Below are positions 49,180 to 59,400 of a DNA stretch of 64,000 nucleotides, piece by piece. The position numbers and the translations under genes were made by a program. The stretch comes from Demequina sp. (GTDB taxonomy: Bacteria; Actinomycetota; Actinomycetes; Actinomycetales; Demequinaceae), in the NCBI GenBank assembly GCA_024707205.1, contig JANQAD010000001.1:1639979-1703978 (forward strand), in the 5' to 3' direction. The notes beneath the pieces were generated by a model, which ran no database searches, was not told the DNA's origin, and was given only the letters and a program-made list of their open reading frames with translations. Within the stretch, counting starts at the first letter, position 1, and each line of letters begins with the position of its first letter.

Positions 49180-49238
49180 GCTGTGAGGGTGGCGGATTTT
49201 GGGGTGTTTTTGTCAGACCCCTTGGGTTGGCTGGGGTC

Positions 49239-50504
49239 ATGACCTTCTCGCTGACCGATGTCGATGCCCGGACCGCGCTGCTGCGCGCGTCCGAGGGCGC
49301 CGATCTCGCGTCGCTTGCGCGGGCGGAGTTGGTGGCGCTCATGCGCACCGTGGGGGATGCGAAGGGGGCGATGGATCGCCTGGTGGCGTCCGTGGCAGGC
49401 GAGGTTGCCCGGCGCTCCACCCCTGAGGATGGAGCGGGAGGACTGGCACGCCAGCACGGCTTCGCGAGCCCGCAGCGCATGGTCGCCGCAGCGGTCGGCG
49501 CCGCCCCCAGTGAAGGGTTCAAACTCGTCACCGCGGGCACCCTCATGAACCAAGACCGTCCCCTCGCCACCGCGCTTGGGGACGGACTGCCGGTGGGCAA
49601 GGCCGACCTCATCGCCCGCACGTTGGCGTCCCTGCCGGGTGACACGCATGACTTGGAGCAACGTCTCACCCGTGCGGCCCACAGCTTGGACTACGCCCGC
49701 CTGAAGCTTGTGTGTTCGCGTGAAGCGGCCAGGTTCGATGCCGCGCACCAAGAATCGGTGGAACGGCGCCACCATGAGCAGCGGTCCCTGGACATCAGCG
49801 AACGCGCCTTCGGGCAGGTTCACATTGAAGGAGACCTGCCCGCCGCCCAAGGCGCGATCCTCATCACCTACCTCGAGGCGCAAGTCAAAGCCGCCTACCA
49901 AGCCAAGCGCGACAGCGACGACACCGGCACTCTCGACAACCGCACCGCTGCGCAGATCCGTGCCGACGCGCTTGTCGCGTTGGCTGCCCACGGCCTGGAC
50001 TGCACATCCCCCGCCAGCGGTGTCAAAGCCACCATCATCCTGCGGGTGAACGCCGACCAGGTGGACAAGCCCACCGGTCTGGCCACGTGTGACGCCCTCA
50101 CCACCCCCATCTCCCTGACCGCCCTCAAAGAACTCGCCATCGACGCGACCATCGCCCGCATGGTCGTCGATGCCAAGTCCCACGTGCTGGACTTCGGCCA
50201 CGACCAACGCCTGTTCACCTGGGCCCAACGCATGGCGTTAGCCGAACGCGACGGCGGCTGCGCCAAATGCCACGCCCCCATCTCCCACTGCATCGCGCAC
50301 CACATCCGCTGGTGGCACCGAGACACCGGCCCCACCGACATCACCAACGGCGTCCTGCTCTGCGTGAGATGCCACACCAGCGTCCACCGCGACCGCTGGA
50401 ACATCGACGTCGACAACAACAACCACGTGTGGTTCACCCCACCCACCACCATCGACCCCGAACGCAAACGAATACTCGGCGGCCTCGCAGCCCTCACCGT
50501 GTGA
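49239..50504 (+). CDS. DUF222/HNH endonuclease-type (13E12) protein
   Basis: A 421-residue protein with a helical DUF222 domain (about 20-300) and a C-terminal HNH domain (GCAKCHAPISHCIAHHI to LLCVRCHTSVHRDRW), with the HH and CxxC ligands intact. This family is multi-copy in actinobacteria and is often called the 13E12 repeat family; its function is unknown. The ATG at 49239 starts MTFSLTDVDA. In codon use it shows more GCC/ACC and fewer GCG than its neighbours, which may mean later arrival. Confidence 0.85.
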   Translation: MTFSLTDVDARTALLRASEGADLASLARAELVALMRTVGDAKGAMDRLVASVAGEVARRSTPEDGAGGLARQHGFASPQRMVAAAVGAAPSEGFKLVTAGTLMNQDRPLATALGDGLPVGKADLIARTLASLPGDTHDLEQRLTRAAHSLDYARLKLVCSREAARFDAAHQESVERRHHEQRSLDISERAFGQVHIEGDLPAAQGAILITYLEAQVKAAYQAKRDSDDTGTLDNRTAAQIRADALVALAAHGLDCTSPASGVKATIILRVNADQVDKPTGLATCDALTTPISLTALKELAIDATIARMVVDAKSHVLDFGHDQRLFTWAQRMALAERDGGCAKCHAPISHCIAHHIRWWHRDTGPTDITNGVLLCVRCHTSVHRDRWNIDVDNNNHVWFTPPTTIDPERKRILGGLAALTV

Positions 50505-50543
50505 GGGCCGCGAAGCATGCCCACGGAGGCACGCTCGCGCCCC

Positions 50544-51560
50544 TCAGTACCCCTCACCCGCGGCGCGCGAGGCCAGCAGGCGGCGGATCGAGTCGATGCG
50601 GGCACGCCGATCAGGTGAGTCCGCCGCCCACGCGTCCAGCTCGCAACCGAGTTCCGCGGACTCGTGGGTGCAGCCGCGAGGGCAGAGCTCATCGGCGGCC
50701 GCGGCCACGTCGGGAAAGGCGAGGATGAAGTGCGCAGGATCCACATGCGCGAGCCCAAACGACCGCACACCAGGGGTGTCGATGATCCAGCCGCCGGTCG
50801 GCAGCTCGAGCATGACCGAAGAAGTCGAGGTGTGGCGCCCACGGCCCGTCACGTCGTTCACGCGGCCAACCGCCCGGTCCGCATCCGGCACCAGCGCGTT
50901 CACCAGCGTCGACTTGCCCACCCCAGACGGGCCCACGAAAACCGTGCGCTCCCCGAAGAGCTCCTGGCGAAGCCGCACGAAGCCGGGATCGGCGTCTGGC
51001 CCGCCCGCACGTCTTACGGAGGTCTCGATGACCGTCACCCCGAGCGGCTCATACATCGCGCGCAACGGGTCGGCGGAGGCGAGGTCCGCCTTGGTGAGCA
51101 CAAGCAGCGGCAGCAGCCCCCCATCAAAGCCCGCCACGAGGCACCGATCTATGACGCGCGGATTCGGCTCCGGATCGGCGAGCGCAGCGAAGATCGCGAG
51201 CTGCCGAGCATTCGCCACGACCACTCGCTCCGCGATGTCCGTGTCGTCCGCCGTGCGGCGCAGGGCCGTGACGCGCTCGTCTCGGCGCACCACGCGGGCC
51301 AAAGTGTCGGCAGTGCCAGAGACATCGCCAACGACCCCAACCCAGTCGCCAACCACCAACCCGCGCCGCCCCAACTCGCGCGCCTTCACCGCGCTGACCA
51401 CGGCGTCGGCCGTCTGCACGGTGTAGCGGCCCCGGTCAACGGCGATCACCGTCCCGTCCACGGCGTCCGCGTGGGCTGGCCGCTGCTTGGTGCGCGGCCT
51501 GGACCCTCGGCCGGGACGCACCTTCGCGTCCGACTCGTCGTAGCGACTCCAGTCCGTCAC
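50544..51560 (-). CDS. rsgA: Ribosome small-subunit-dependent GTPase A
   Basis: Circularly permuted GTPase that helps late 30S maturation, 338 residues. An OB-fold (TVIAVDRGRYTVQTAD) is followed by G4 (LVLTKADLAS), G1 (VGPSGVGKSTLVNAL) and G3 (IIDTPGVRSFG), the permuted order unique to RsgA. The C-terminal zinc site is CPRGCTHESAELGC. The GTG at 51560 overlaps the aroA stop (GTGA); the frame is open upstream but inside aroA. Confidence 0.95.
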   Translation of the reverse strand: MTDWSRYDESDAKVRPGRGSRPRTKQRPAHADAVDGTVIAVDRGRYTVQTADAVVSAVKARELGRRGLVVGDWVGVVGDVSGTADTLARVVRRDERVTALRRTADDTDIAERVVVANARQLAIFAALADPEPNPRVIDRCLVAGFDGGLLPLLVLTKADLASADPLRAMYEPLGVTVIETSVRRAGGPDADPGFVRLRQELFGERTVFVGPSGVGKSTLVNALVPDADRAVGRVNDVTGRGRHTSTSSVMLELPTGGWIIDTPGVRSFGLAHVDPAHFILAFPDVAAAADELCPRGCTHESAELGCELDAWAADSPDRRARIDSIRRLLASRAAGEGY

Positions 51561-52927
51561 GCGGCGGGCGCCCCCGCCCCCAGCATCTCCGTCCACATCC
51601 GGGGGAAGTCCGGCATGGTCTTGGCGGTCGTGGCCACATCGCGAACCTGCAGCCCCGGCACGGCCAGGCCAAGGATCGCCGCGAACGTGGCCATCCGGTG
51701 GTCGTGGTACGTCTCCATCACCGCGGGCTTGAGCCCACCGGCTGGCATCCCACCGAACTTCAGCGAGTCGTCGCCCGCAACGCAGTGCCCGCCGATGCGC
51801 GTCACCTCGGCCGCGATCGCCGCCAGCCGGTCCGTCTCGTGCCCCCGCAGGTGGCCGATGCCCGTCAACTGTGACGGGCCATCGGCCAGCGCGCACAGCG
51901 CCGCGATGGTCGGCGTGATCTCGCCGGCCGCGCTGAGGTCGGCCTCGATGCCAATAATCCGATCGGTGCCGGTCACGGTGAGGAACCCATCCTCGACGAC
52001 GCATGCACCGCCCATCTGGCTGAGAATGTCCGGGAACAGCGCCCCCGGCTGCGTCGTCGACGTGGGCCAGCCCGGAATCCTGACCGTCCCTCCCGCCACG
52101 AGCGCCGCCGCGAGGAACGGCCCGGCGTTGGACAGGTCGGGCTCGACCCGCACCTCGCCCAAATGCAGCGCCCCCGGGTGCACCACCCACGTGCGCTCGT
52201 CCGGCTGGTCAACGCGAACCCCGGCATCACGCAGCGCGGCGACCGTCATGTCGATGTGCGGCAGCGACGGCAAGCTCTCGCCCGTGTGGCGAATCGTCAG
52301 CCCGCGCGCGAGCCGCGGCGCCACCATGAGCAGCCCGGTCACGAACTGCGAAGAGGTCGATGAGTCCAGGGAGACCTCGCTGGGCATCACCTCGGGATCG
52401 CTGGGGAGCGCCATGAAGATCCCGCCCGACGCTGTGCTCGCCTCCGGCACGGGCGTCACCGTGAACGGCAGGGTGCCTCGGCCGCCGTCATCGACGGTCG
52501 CCCCCAGGTCGCGCAACGCTCCGAGCAAGGGCCCCATGGGCCGCACCCGCGCCCCGTGGTCGCCATCGAACGACACGGCGCCGTCGGCGAGCAGCACCAG
52601 CGGCGGGACGAACCGCATGACCGTCCCGGCGAGTCCGCAGTCGATGCGCACCCCGCCCTCGAGGGGCGCCGGCGTCACCACCCAGGCGTCGGGGTCGGTT
52701 GTGGACACGTCGATGCCCAGCGCGTCGAGCGCGGAGATCATGAGCGAGGAATCGCGAGACGCGAGGCCACCCCGAATGGTGACGGGGCCGTCGGCCAGCG
52801 CGGCGAGCACAAGGAAGCGGTTCGTGAGCGACTTGGAGCCCGGCACCGAGACCCGTGCCGAGAGTGGCCCGCTCGCCGCGGGCGCGTCCCAGATCTCGCC
52901 CGGACCCGTACCGGGCGCCCCCGTCAC
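51557..52927 (-). CDS. aroA: 3-phosphoshikimate 1-carboxyvinyltransferase (EPSP synthase)
   Basis: Sixth step of the shikimate pathway, 456 residues. VPGSKSLTNRFLVLAALA contains the substrate lysine; DCGLAGTVMRFVPPLVLLA, SLDSSTSSQFVTGLLM, PDLSNAGPFLAAALVAGG and TYHDHRMATFAAILGL are all as expected. The motif near residue 90 is AGTVMRF, where many enzymes read GTAMRP or GTTMRF. Both ends overlap neighbours by GTGA, so rsgA, aroA and the DoxX gene are one operon, as in other actinobacteria. Confidence 0.96.
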   Translation of the reverse strand: MTGAPGTGPGEIWDAPAASGPLSARVSVPGSKSLTNRFLVLAALADGPVTIRGGLASRDSSLMISALDALGIDVSTTDPDAWVVTPAPLEGGVRIDCGLAGTVMRFVPPLVLLADGAVSFDGDHGARVRPMGPLLGALRDLGATVDDGGRGTLPFTVTPVPEASTASGGIFMALPSDPEVMPSEVSLDSSTSSQFVTGLLMVAPRLARGLTIRHTGESLPSLPHIDMTVAALRDAGVRVDQPDERTWVVHPGALHLGEVRVEPDLSNAGPFLAAALVAGGTVRIPGWPTSTTQPGALFPDILSQMGGACVVEDGFLTVTGTDRIIGIEADLSAAGEITPTIAALCALADGPSQLTGIGHLRGHETDRLAAIAAEVTRIGGHCVAGDDSLKFGGMPAGGLKPAVMETYHDHRMATFAAILGLAVPGLQVRDVATTAKTMPDFPRMWTEMLGAGAPAA

Positions 52928-53423
52928 CAGAAGTACTTCTTCAACTGCACGGATGCGGCCTTCTGGGCCTTCTCAACCTTGGCCTGGTGGGCTTTCGACT
53001 TCTTGGCCTTCGCCTTCGCCTTGTGGTGCGACGAGTGGCCCGCGGTCGCCGCGATCAGCACACCGCCGATCAGCGCGGCCCCCTTGATGAAGTTCTCGAG
53101 GCTCTCGCGCCGCTTCGCAGGGTCCGTCTCCTTCCAGAAGGGATGGTCCACGGAGAGCGTTCCGGAGGAGAGCAGGGCAAGTACCAGGGCCGATGTGCGG
53201 GGCGTGCGCGAGAGCGCGGAGACGCCGCGGCCCCCGTCGTGGCGATGGCCTGCGCCTTCACCACGTCGGTGGCGCTGAGGTCGGGAATGCCGAGGTCCGC
53301 GAGCGCGGGCTCCAGATCGGATGCCACCTTCGCCGCGCGAACCTCCGGGCTGAGGTAGTTGGTCACGCCTTCGTAGACGAACCATGACGCGAGCAGGGGC
53401 CTCGCAAAGTGCCGCAGAACCAT
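52924..53423 (-). CDS. DoxX-family membrane protein (frameshifted)
   Basis: Merged length about 166 residues. The first frame covers [20 protein letters not shown] and [13 protein letters not shown], the second [19 protein letters not shown] and [15 protein letters not shown], which together give the four helices of DoxX. One C is missing from the run 53231-53235. The C-terminus is very Lys/Ala-rich ([13 protein letters not shown]). A TAGCGT box lies 6 nt upstream of the ATG at 53423, so this gene leads the operon with aroA and rsgA. Confidence 0.75.
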
Positions 53424-53429
53424 ATCCCT

Positions 53430-53435
53430 ACGCTA
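53430..53435 (-). promoter_or_regulatory. -10 box for the leaderless DoxX-aroA-rsgA operon
   Basis: TAGCGT on the minus strand, 6 nt before the ATG at 53423; no ribosome-binding site. Confidence 0.48.
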
Positions 53436-53567
53436 CCAAGCGTTTCGGGAAGGCGTGAGGGGCCGTCGGGCCGCAGGGGTCCGGGCAGGAATGTCACGCA
53501 ACCGGAAAGCGTTACGAACACCATGACAGTGACGCTCGAACGGGAGCTGGGGGTAACCTCTCTGGTG

Positions 53568-54173
53568 ATGACTACCGAGCAGTTGACATTCGAGACCGAG
53601 GCGTTGTCCTACATGGACCAGCTCTACGCCGCGGCTTTGCGCATGACGCGCAACCCCGCCGACGCGGAGGACCTGGTTCAGGAGACCTACGCCAAGGCTT
53701 TTGCTGCCCAGGACAAGTTCCGCATGGGCACCAACCTGAAGGCGTGGCTGTACCGCATCCAGACCAACGCCTTCATCAACACGTACCGCAAGAAGCAGCG
53801 CGAGCCCAAGCGGTCCGACGCTGAGCGCGTGGAGGACTGGCAGCTCGCCGCCGCCGCCGAGCACACGAGTTCCGGCCTCGCGTCCGCCGAGGACGCCGCC
53901 CTCGACTCCCTCGGCGACGAGGACGTCAAGCGTGCCCTCTCCGAACTCAGCGATGACTTCCGCATGGCCGTCTACCTGAGCGACGTCGAGGGCTTCGCCT
54001 ACAAGGAGATCGCCGAGATCATGGACACCCCCGTTGGCACCGTGATGTCACGCCTCCACCGAGGGCGCAAGTTGTTGCGCGAAAAGTTGAGGGACTACGC
54101 AGCGGAGCGTGGTCTGTACGAGAAGGCCCCTGAAGAGTGCGCCACTGGGGAGCAGTGCAATGGCAAAGCATGA
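53568..54173 (+). CDS. SigR/SigH-type extracytoplasmic-function sigma factor
   Basis: A 201-residue ECF sigma factor of the oxidative-stress (SigR/SigH) group. Region 2 shows [32 protein letters not shown] and [20 protein letters not shown]; region 4 shows [20 protein letters not shown] and [19 protein letters not shown] choose the ATG at 53568 ([13 protein letters not shown]) because group members begin there; ATG 53523 would add 15 residues. It overlaps the anti-sigma gene by 14 bp. A GGGAAG sequence near 53445 could be part of an autoregulated promoter, but the CGTT element is not clear. Confidence 0.93.
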   Translation: MTTEQLTFETEALSYMDQLYAAALRMTRNPADAEDLVQETYAKAFAAQDKFRMGTNLKAWLYRIQTNAFINTYRKKQREPKRSDAERVEDWQLAAAAEHTSSGLASAEDAALDSLGDEDVKRALSELSDDFRMAVYLSDVEGFAYKEIAEIMDTPVGTVMSRLHRGRKLLREKLRDYAAERGLYEKAPEECATGEQCNGKA

Positions 54174-54399
54174 GTGTGAGGAGGCGCTGGACCGCCTCTT
54201 CGAGTACATCGACGGCGAGCTGACGCCCTCCGAGCTGGAGCACGTCGCGACCCACCTCAAGGAGTGCCCGCCTTGCGAGGCCGAGCACAAGCTCAACGAG
54301 AAGATCAAGTCTCGCGTCGCCAAGACCGGCGGCGACTGCGCCCCTGAGACGCTCAAGCTCAAGGTGCTCGCGACCCTCCGCACCGCCCGTGAGGGCTGA
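54160..54399 (+). CDS. Zinc-binding anti-sigma factor (RsrA/RshA type)
   Basis: A 79-residue redox-sensitive anti-sigma factor. The ZAS motif [11 protein letters not shown] has the HxxxCxxC ligands; an upstream [15 protein letters not shown] and a downstream [15 protein letters not shown] complete the small domain. In the SigR/RsrA system, oxidation forms a disulfide and releases the sigma factor. The gene overlaps sigR by 14 bp, the usual way to keep the two in balance. Confidence 0.92.
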   Translation: MAKHECEEALDRLFEYIDGELTPSELEHVATHLKECPPCEAEHKLNEKIKSRVAKTGGDCAPETLKLKVLATLRTAREG

Positions 54400-54439
54400 G
54401 CGGCTCTCCCGCGTACCCGGCCCGACGCTGGCAACAGCA

Positions 54440-54483
54440 AAGCCCGCTTCCCTGTGAGATTTCATCTCACGGGACGCGGGCTT
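54440..54483. terminator. Two-part hairpin between rsrA and the bL37 gene
   Basis: The outer stem AAGCCCGC (54440-54447) pairs with GCGGGCTT (54476-54483), and an inner stem GTGAGAT-TTC-ATCTCAC is stacked inside. It lies between two convergent genes and can terminate both. Confidence 0.7.
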
Positions 54484-54499
54484 ACCTGTGACGCTGGCT

Positions 54500-54574
54500 T
54501 TAGGCGTTGGGACGCTTGCCGTGGTTGGCGCCGGACTTTGCACGCGACTTGCGCTTGCGGCCCTTCTTGCTCAC
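54500..54574 (-). CDS. 24-residue ribosomal protein bL37-like
   Basis: A very short gene, GTG at 54574 to TAA at 54500. The product (starts VSKKGRKRKSRAKSG, ends ANHGKRPNA) is 24 residues, almost entirely basic, and matches the actinobacterial bL37 pattern with its invariant ANHGKRPN ending. AAGGGG lies 6-7 nt before the start. bL37 sits in the 50S subunit near the peptidyl transferase region in mycobacterial structures. It is isolated from other ribosomal genes; a candidate promoter on the minus strand lies somewhere in 54590-54680. Confidence 0.88.
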   Translation of the reverse strand: MSKKGRKRKSRAKSGANHGKRPNA

Positions 54575-54730
54575 GGGGATCCCCTTTCTGACGTTGCTGT
54601 GACCTCGCGATGGCGAGTGAAGACCATCAATCATCCCACACGAGCCGGATTAGTCACACCGGCTTTGTGCGCGCCATACGCACCCGTAACCTTCCTCAAG
54701 AGACATAGCGGACATGCCGATGGAGGAACC

Positions 54731-55816
54731 GTGAGCGATCAGCCGGCTTCTGTGATCCCGTTCCTGCACGCCCTGGCTTCCACGGGCGGCTCCGACCTGC
54801 ACTGCAAGGTGGGCTCCCCGCCGCGAGTGCGCGTGAACGGGCGCCTGCGCAAGCTCCAGGTTCCGCCGCTGCGCCCAGAGGACACCCGCAACATGGTGGC
54901 CCAGGTGCTCCCCGAGGACCTCGTCTCCAACTTCCGCGACACCCACGAGGCGGACTTCGCGTTTTCGCTCAGCGGCGTCGGCCGGTTCCGCGTCAACGCC
55001 TACGTGGCGCGCGGCACCGACTCCCTCGTCTTCCGCCGCGTCGCCGTTGGCGCCCAGAGCTTCGAGGACCTCGGCGTGCCGCCGGTCATCGCCGACCTTG
55101 CGCTTGAGCCTCGCGGCCTCGTGCTCGTGACCGGGCCGACCGGCTCCGGCAAGACCACCACGCTCGCCGCGATGATCGACCTCATCAACACGTACCGCGA
55201 GGTCAACATCATCACCATCGAGGACCCCATCGAGGTGCTGCACGCGGACAAGAAGGCGATCATCTCGCAGCGCGAGATCCGCTCCGACACCCTCGACTTC
55301 ACGAACGCGCTCCGTGCCGCAATGCGCCAGGACCCCGACGTCATCATGGTCGGCGAGATGCGCGACATCGAGACGGTGCGCGCGGCCCTCTCTGCCGCCG
55401 AGACCGGCCACCTCGTGCTCGCGACCCTCCACACGGTGGACGCGCAGGACACGATCAACCGCATCGTCGACTTCTTCACGCCCCACGAGCAGGGCCAGGT
55501 GCGCGCTACGCTCGCCCAGACCCTCCGCGGAATCGTCTCGCAGCGCCTCGTGCGCCGCTCGGACGGAACGGGCCGCACGCTCGTCGCCGAGGTCATGATC
55601 AACACCGGCCGCACGCAAGAGGCGATCATCGACCCCTCCAGCCAGCCGCCCATCACGGACCTCATCGCCGAGGGCGAGTACTACAAGATGCAGACCTTCG
55701 ACCAGCACCTGTTCCAGCTGGTCCGCGACGAGCAGGTCACGTTCGACGATGCGCTGTCCATCGCGTCTCGTCCGCACGACCTAGGCGTCGCGCTGCGCAC
55801 CTCCGGCGTCATCTAG
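54731..55816 (+). CDS. pilT: PilT-type retraction ATPase
   Basis: A 361-residue hexameric secretion ATPase of the PilT group. VIPFLHALASTGGSDLHCKVG is the PilT N-domain, GPTGSGKTTTLAAMIDLIN is Walker A, IITIEDPIEVLH the Asp box, LRAAMRQDPDVIMVGEMRD Walker B, and GHLVLATLHTVDAQDTINR the His box. The GTG at 54731 has GGAGG 5 nt upstream. No pilin, PilB or PilC gene is nearby, so any type IV pilus partner must be elsewhere. Confidence 0.93.
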   Translation: MSDQPASVIPFLHALASTGGSDLHCKVGSPPRVRVNGRLRKLQVPPLRPEDTRNMVAQVLPEDLVSNFRDTHEADFAFSLSGVGRFRVNAYVARGTDSLVFRRVAVGAQSFEDLGVPPVIADLALEPRGLVLVTGPTGSGKTTTLAAMIDLINTYREVNIITIEDPIEVLHADKKAIISQREIRSDTLDFTNALRAAMRQDPDVIMVGEMRDIETVRAALSAAETGHLVLATLHTVDAQDTINRIVDFFTPHEQGQVRATLAQTLRGIVSQRLVRRSDGTGRTLVAEVMINTGRTQEAIIDPSSQPPITDLIAEGEYYKMQTFDQHLFQLVRDEQVTFDDALSIASRPHDLGVALRTSGVI

Positions 55817-55835
55817 ACGGCGGGCGCCGTCTAGA
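55812..55835. terminator. 10-bp bidirectional hairpin covering two stop codons
   Basis: TCTAGACGGC (55812-55821) pairs perfectly with GCCGTCTAGA (55826-55835) around GGGC. The stop codons of pilT (55814-55816) and the convergent SGNH gene (55831-55833) both lie in the stem. Confidence 0.7.
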
Positions 55836-56427
55836 CCGCAGGGGCCTCGATACCCAGCCAGTCGTGCCACGTTGAGTTGAGCACGAGCCACGCCATGAGA
55901 CCGTAGCCGGCCTGCAGCGGCAGGTTCCCGTCTCCGAGCGTCATATCGTGCTGCCACTGCTCGTGACGGGCGAGCGGGCCGTACATGTCCACGTAGGGCG
56001 CGCCCCGCCGCGACGCGGCGTCCTCGCACAGCGCGGCGAGCTCCGCGACGGCCTGGTTCTCGTCCCCGCTCGCCGGCGGCGGGCCGACGACCATGGTGCT
56101 GAACCCGAGCGACTGCGCGCGGTCGAGCGCGTTCGCGATGTTGAGCCGCGTCATCGTGGGGCTCACGCCGCGCCGCAGGTCGGCGCGACCGATCGCGAAC
56201 ACCGCGTACCTGGCGTCCCCCTCATCGTGAGCGAGGCGGCGCAGCGCCTCCTCGTCCCACCGGGCCGAGAGCTCTCCCGTGGTCTCTCCGGGAACGGCAA
56301 GCACGTGGAACCGGCAGTCGGGGGCCACCGCAAGCGTTCGGGCCGCCACGCGTCCCGCCCACCCAAGCGCCTTTGGGTCGCCGTGGCCGGCGACGAGTTC
56401 GTCGCCGATGAGGAAGATGTTCCTCAT
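55831..56427 (-). CDS. SGNH/GDSL-type hydrolase
   Basis: A 198-residue esterase-like protein. Block I is [11 protein letters not shown], where the usual GDS catalytic serine is replaced by GDE; block II has [12 protein letters not shown], block [15 protein letters not shown] and a later [16 protein letters not shown] where relatives have DxxH (D-x-x-H-P). So the classical Ser-His pair is not evident and activity is uncertain. The ATG at 56427 overlaps the kgd stop by 4 bp (ATGA), so it is co-transcribed with kgd. Confidence 0.72.
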   Translation of the reverse strand: MRNIFLIGDELVAGHGDPKALGWAGRVAARTLAVAPDCRFHVLAVPGETTGELSARWDEEALRRLAHDEGDARYAVFAIGRADLRRGVSPTMTRLNIANALDRAQSLGFSTMVVGPPPASGDENQAVAELAALCEDAASRRGAPYVDMYGPLARHEQWQHDMTLGDGNLPLQAGYGLMAWLVLNSTWHDWLGIEAPAV

Positions 56428-59400
56428 CGGTCGAACGCCCTTGCGACAAGTTCGGCCTGCTGAGCCGCGTGACGCGACGCGAGGCCCGACGCTGTGGACG
56501 CCGATCGCGGTCGCGAGACCACGCCCACCACATGGGAGATCTCTTGCGGCAGGGTGGTCGTGATGTGGCCCCAGAAGCCCTGGTTAAGCGGCTCTTCCTG
56601 GACCCAGAGCAGCTCGGCGTTGGGGTAGGAAGCGAGCACGGCGCGCAGGGCCTCGCCGTCGAGCGGGTACAGCTGCTCGAGGCGCACGATGGCCGTTGCG
56701 GTGTCTCCGCGCTTCTCCCGCTCGGCGACAAGGTCGTAGTAGACCTTGCCCGCGCACAGCAGCACCCGGTCAACGCCCGCCGGGTCGATCGGGTCCGGGA
56801 TCACGGGCAGGAACGTGCCGGAGGTAAAGTCCTCGACCGAGCTCTGCGCCGCGCGAAGTCGCAGCATCGACTTGGGGGTGAACACGATGAGCGGCCTGCG
56901 CGGCCGGTCATAAGCCTGGCGGCGCAGCAAGTGGAAGTACGAAGCGGGAGTCGTGGGCGCGGCCGCGATCATGTTGTCCTCGGCGCACAGCTGGAGGAAG
57001 CGCTCGATCCGCGCGGACGAGTGGTCCGGTCCCTGGCCCTCGTAGCCGTGGGGGAGCAGCAGCACCACGGAGGACGACTGTCCCCACTTCTGCTCGGCTG
57101 AGGAGATGAACTCGTCGATGATCGTCTGCGCGCCGTTGACGAAGTCGCCGAACTGGGCCTCCCACAGCACGAGCGCGTCTGGGCGCTCAACGGAATACCC
57201 GTATTCGAAGCCGAGGCACGAGTACTCGCTGAGCGGCGAGTCGAAGATGTGGAGTCGTGCCTGGTCCGAGGCCAAATACAACAGCGGCGTCCACTCGGCG
57301 CCCGTGTTGCGGTCGTGGAGCACCGCGTGGCGCTGGACGAAGGTGCCGCGACGCGTGTCCTGGCCGGCGATGCGCACCGGCACGCCCTCCTGCAGCAGCG
57401 TGCCGAACGCGAGGATCTCGCCGTAGCCCCAGTCGATGCCGCCCTGGCGGCTCATCTCCTCGCGCCGCTCGAGCAGCTTCTCCAGCTTCGGATGCACGGC
57501 AAAGCCCTCCGGCGGGCGAACATGCGCCCGCCCAATGCGCTCAACCTGCGCCGCACTCACGGCGGTCTTCCAACCAACCATGACCCCAGCGTCGGACGAT
57601 TGCGAGGCGGGCGGCTCGAGGCCGCGAACAGCCTCCGTGTCGCCGCCCGGCTTGAAGCCCTCGCGAGTCTCGACGAACACGCGCTCGAGCTGCGACAGGT
57701 AGTCCTTGGAGACCGCCTCCGCCTCGTCGGTGGTGATGTCGCCGCGGCGGATGAGCGCCTCGGTGTAGAGGTGGCGCACTGAGCGCTTGGCCTCGATGAG
57801 GTCGTACATGCGCGGCTGGGTCATCGACGGGTCGTCGCCCTCGTTGTGGCCACGGCGGCGGTAGCAGACCATGTCGACGATCACGTCGCGGCCGAACGCC
57901 TCGCGGTACTCGAACGCCAGCCGGGCCGCGCGCACGCATGCCTCGGGGTCGTCCCCGTTCACGTGGAAGACGGGGATCTGGTAGCCCTTCGCCACGTCGG
58001 TGCAGTAGCGCGTGGAGCGCGACGACTCCGGTCCCGTGGTGAAGCCGACCTGATTGTTGATGACGACGTGGACCGTGCCGCCCACTTTGTAGCCCTTGAG
58101 CAGAGCCATGTTCAAGGTCTCCATGACGATGCCCTGGCCCGCGAAGGCCGCGTCGCCGTGGATGAGGATCGGCAGCACCGGGTAGCCGTCGGTCTCCGGG
58201 TCGGCGCCCAGGACGTCGAGCTTGGCCCGCACGATGCCCTCGAGCACCGGGTTGGCGGCCTCGAGGTGCGAGGGGTTCGCGGCGAGGTACACCGCGGTGG
58301 TCGCGCCCGACTCGGCCGTGAACGTGCCCTCGGTGCCCAGGTGGTACTTCACGTCGCCCGAGCCCTGCACGGAGCCGGGTACGGCGGTGCCCTCGAACTC
58401 GGAGAAGATCTGCGAGTACTTCTTGCCGGCGAGGTTCGCGAGCACGTTGAGGCGCCCGCGGTGCGCCATCCCGATGCACACCTCCTGGATGCCCGCCTCC
58501 GCGGCCGACGACATCACGGCGTCCAGCAGGGGGATGAGCGACTCGCCACCCTCGAGCGAGAAGCGCTTCTGGCCAACGTACTTGGTCTGCAGGAACGCCT
58601 CGAAGGCTTCCGCGGCATTCAACCGATGCAGGATGCGCAGGTGCTCCTCGCGGGCGATCTTGGTGTACCCGTACTCGAGCCGCTCCTGGAACCACGCACG
58701 CTGCTTGCGGTCCGCGATGTGCATGTACTCGAGCCCGATGGTGCGGCAGTACGCGTCACGCAGACGCGAAAGCACCTCGCGCATCTTCATGCGCTCCTTG
58801 CCGCCAAAGCCGGGAGTTGGGTAGACGCGGTCGAGGTCCCACAGAGTCAGGCCGTGGGTCTGCACGTCCAGATCCGGGTGCTTGCGCGGCCGCGAGGACA
58901 GCGGGTCAACGTCCGCCATGAGGTGACCGCGCGAGCGGTAGGCGTGGATGAGTTCGGCGATCAGCGCGGGCTTGAGGATCTCCGCGTCCGCGGTGGTCGC
59001 GGAGTCCTGGACCCAGCGCACCGGCTCGTACGGCACGCGCAGCGCGAGGCACACGCGGTCGTAGAACCCGTCGAGGCCAAGCAGCTTCTTGTGCACCAGC
59101 CCCAGGAACTCGCCCGACTGCGCACCCTGGATGACCCTGTGGTCGTAGGTGGACGTCAGCGACATGACCTTGGAGATGCCGAGGCGAGTGATCGTCTCTT
59201 CGGAAGATCCCTGGTATTCGGCCGGATAGTCCATCGACCCGACGCCGATGATCGCGCCCTGACCCGCCATCAGCCGCGGCACGGAGTAGACGGTGCCCAA
59301 GGTCCCCGGGTTCGTCAGGGTGATCGTCGTTCCCTGGAAGTCGATCGCCTGCAGCGCGCCCGAGCGCGCCTTCTTGATGAGGTCGTCATACGCGTGCCAG

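Noticed and set aside
53445-53480. SigR-type promoter (GGGAAT-N18-CGTT) in front of sigR
   Set aside because: GGGAAG is present but no CGTT at suitable spacing could be found, so I did not list it as a feature.
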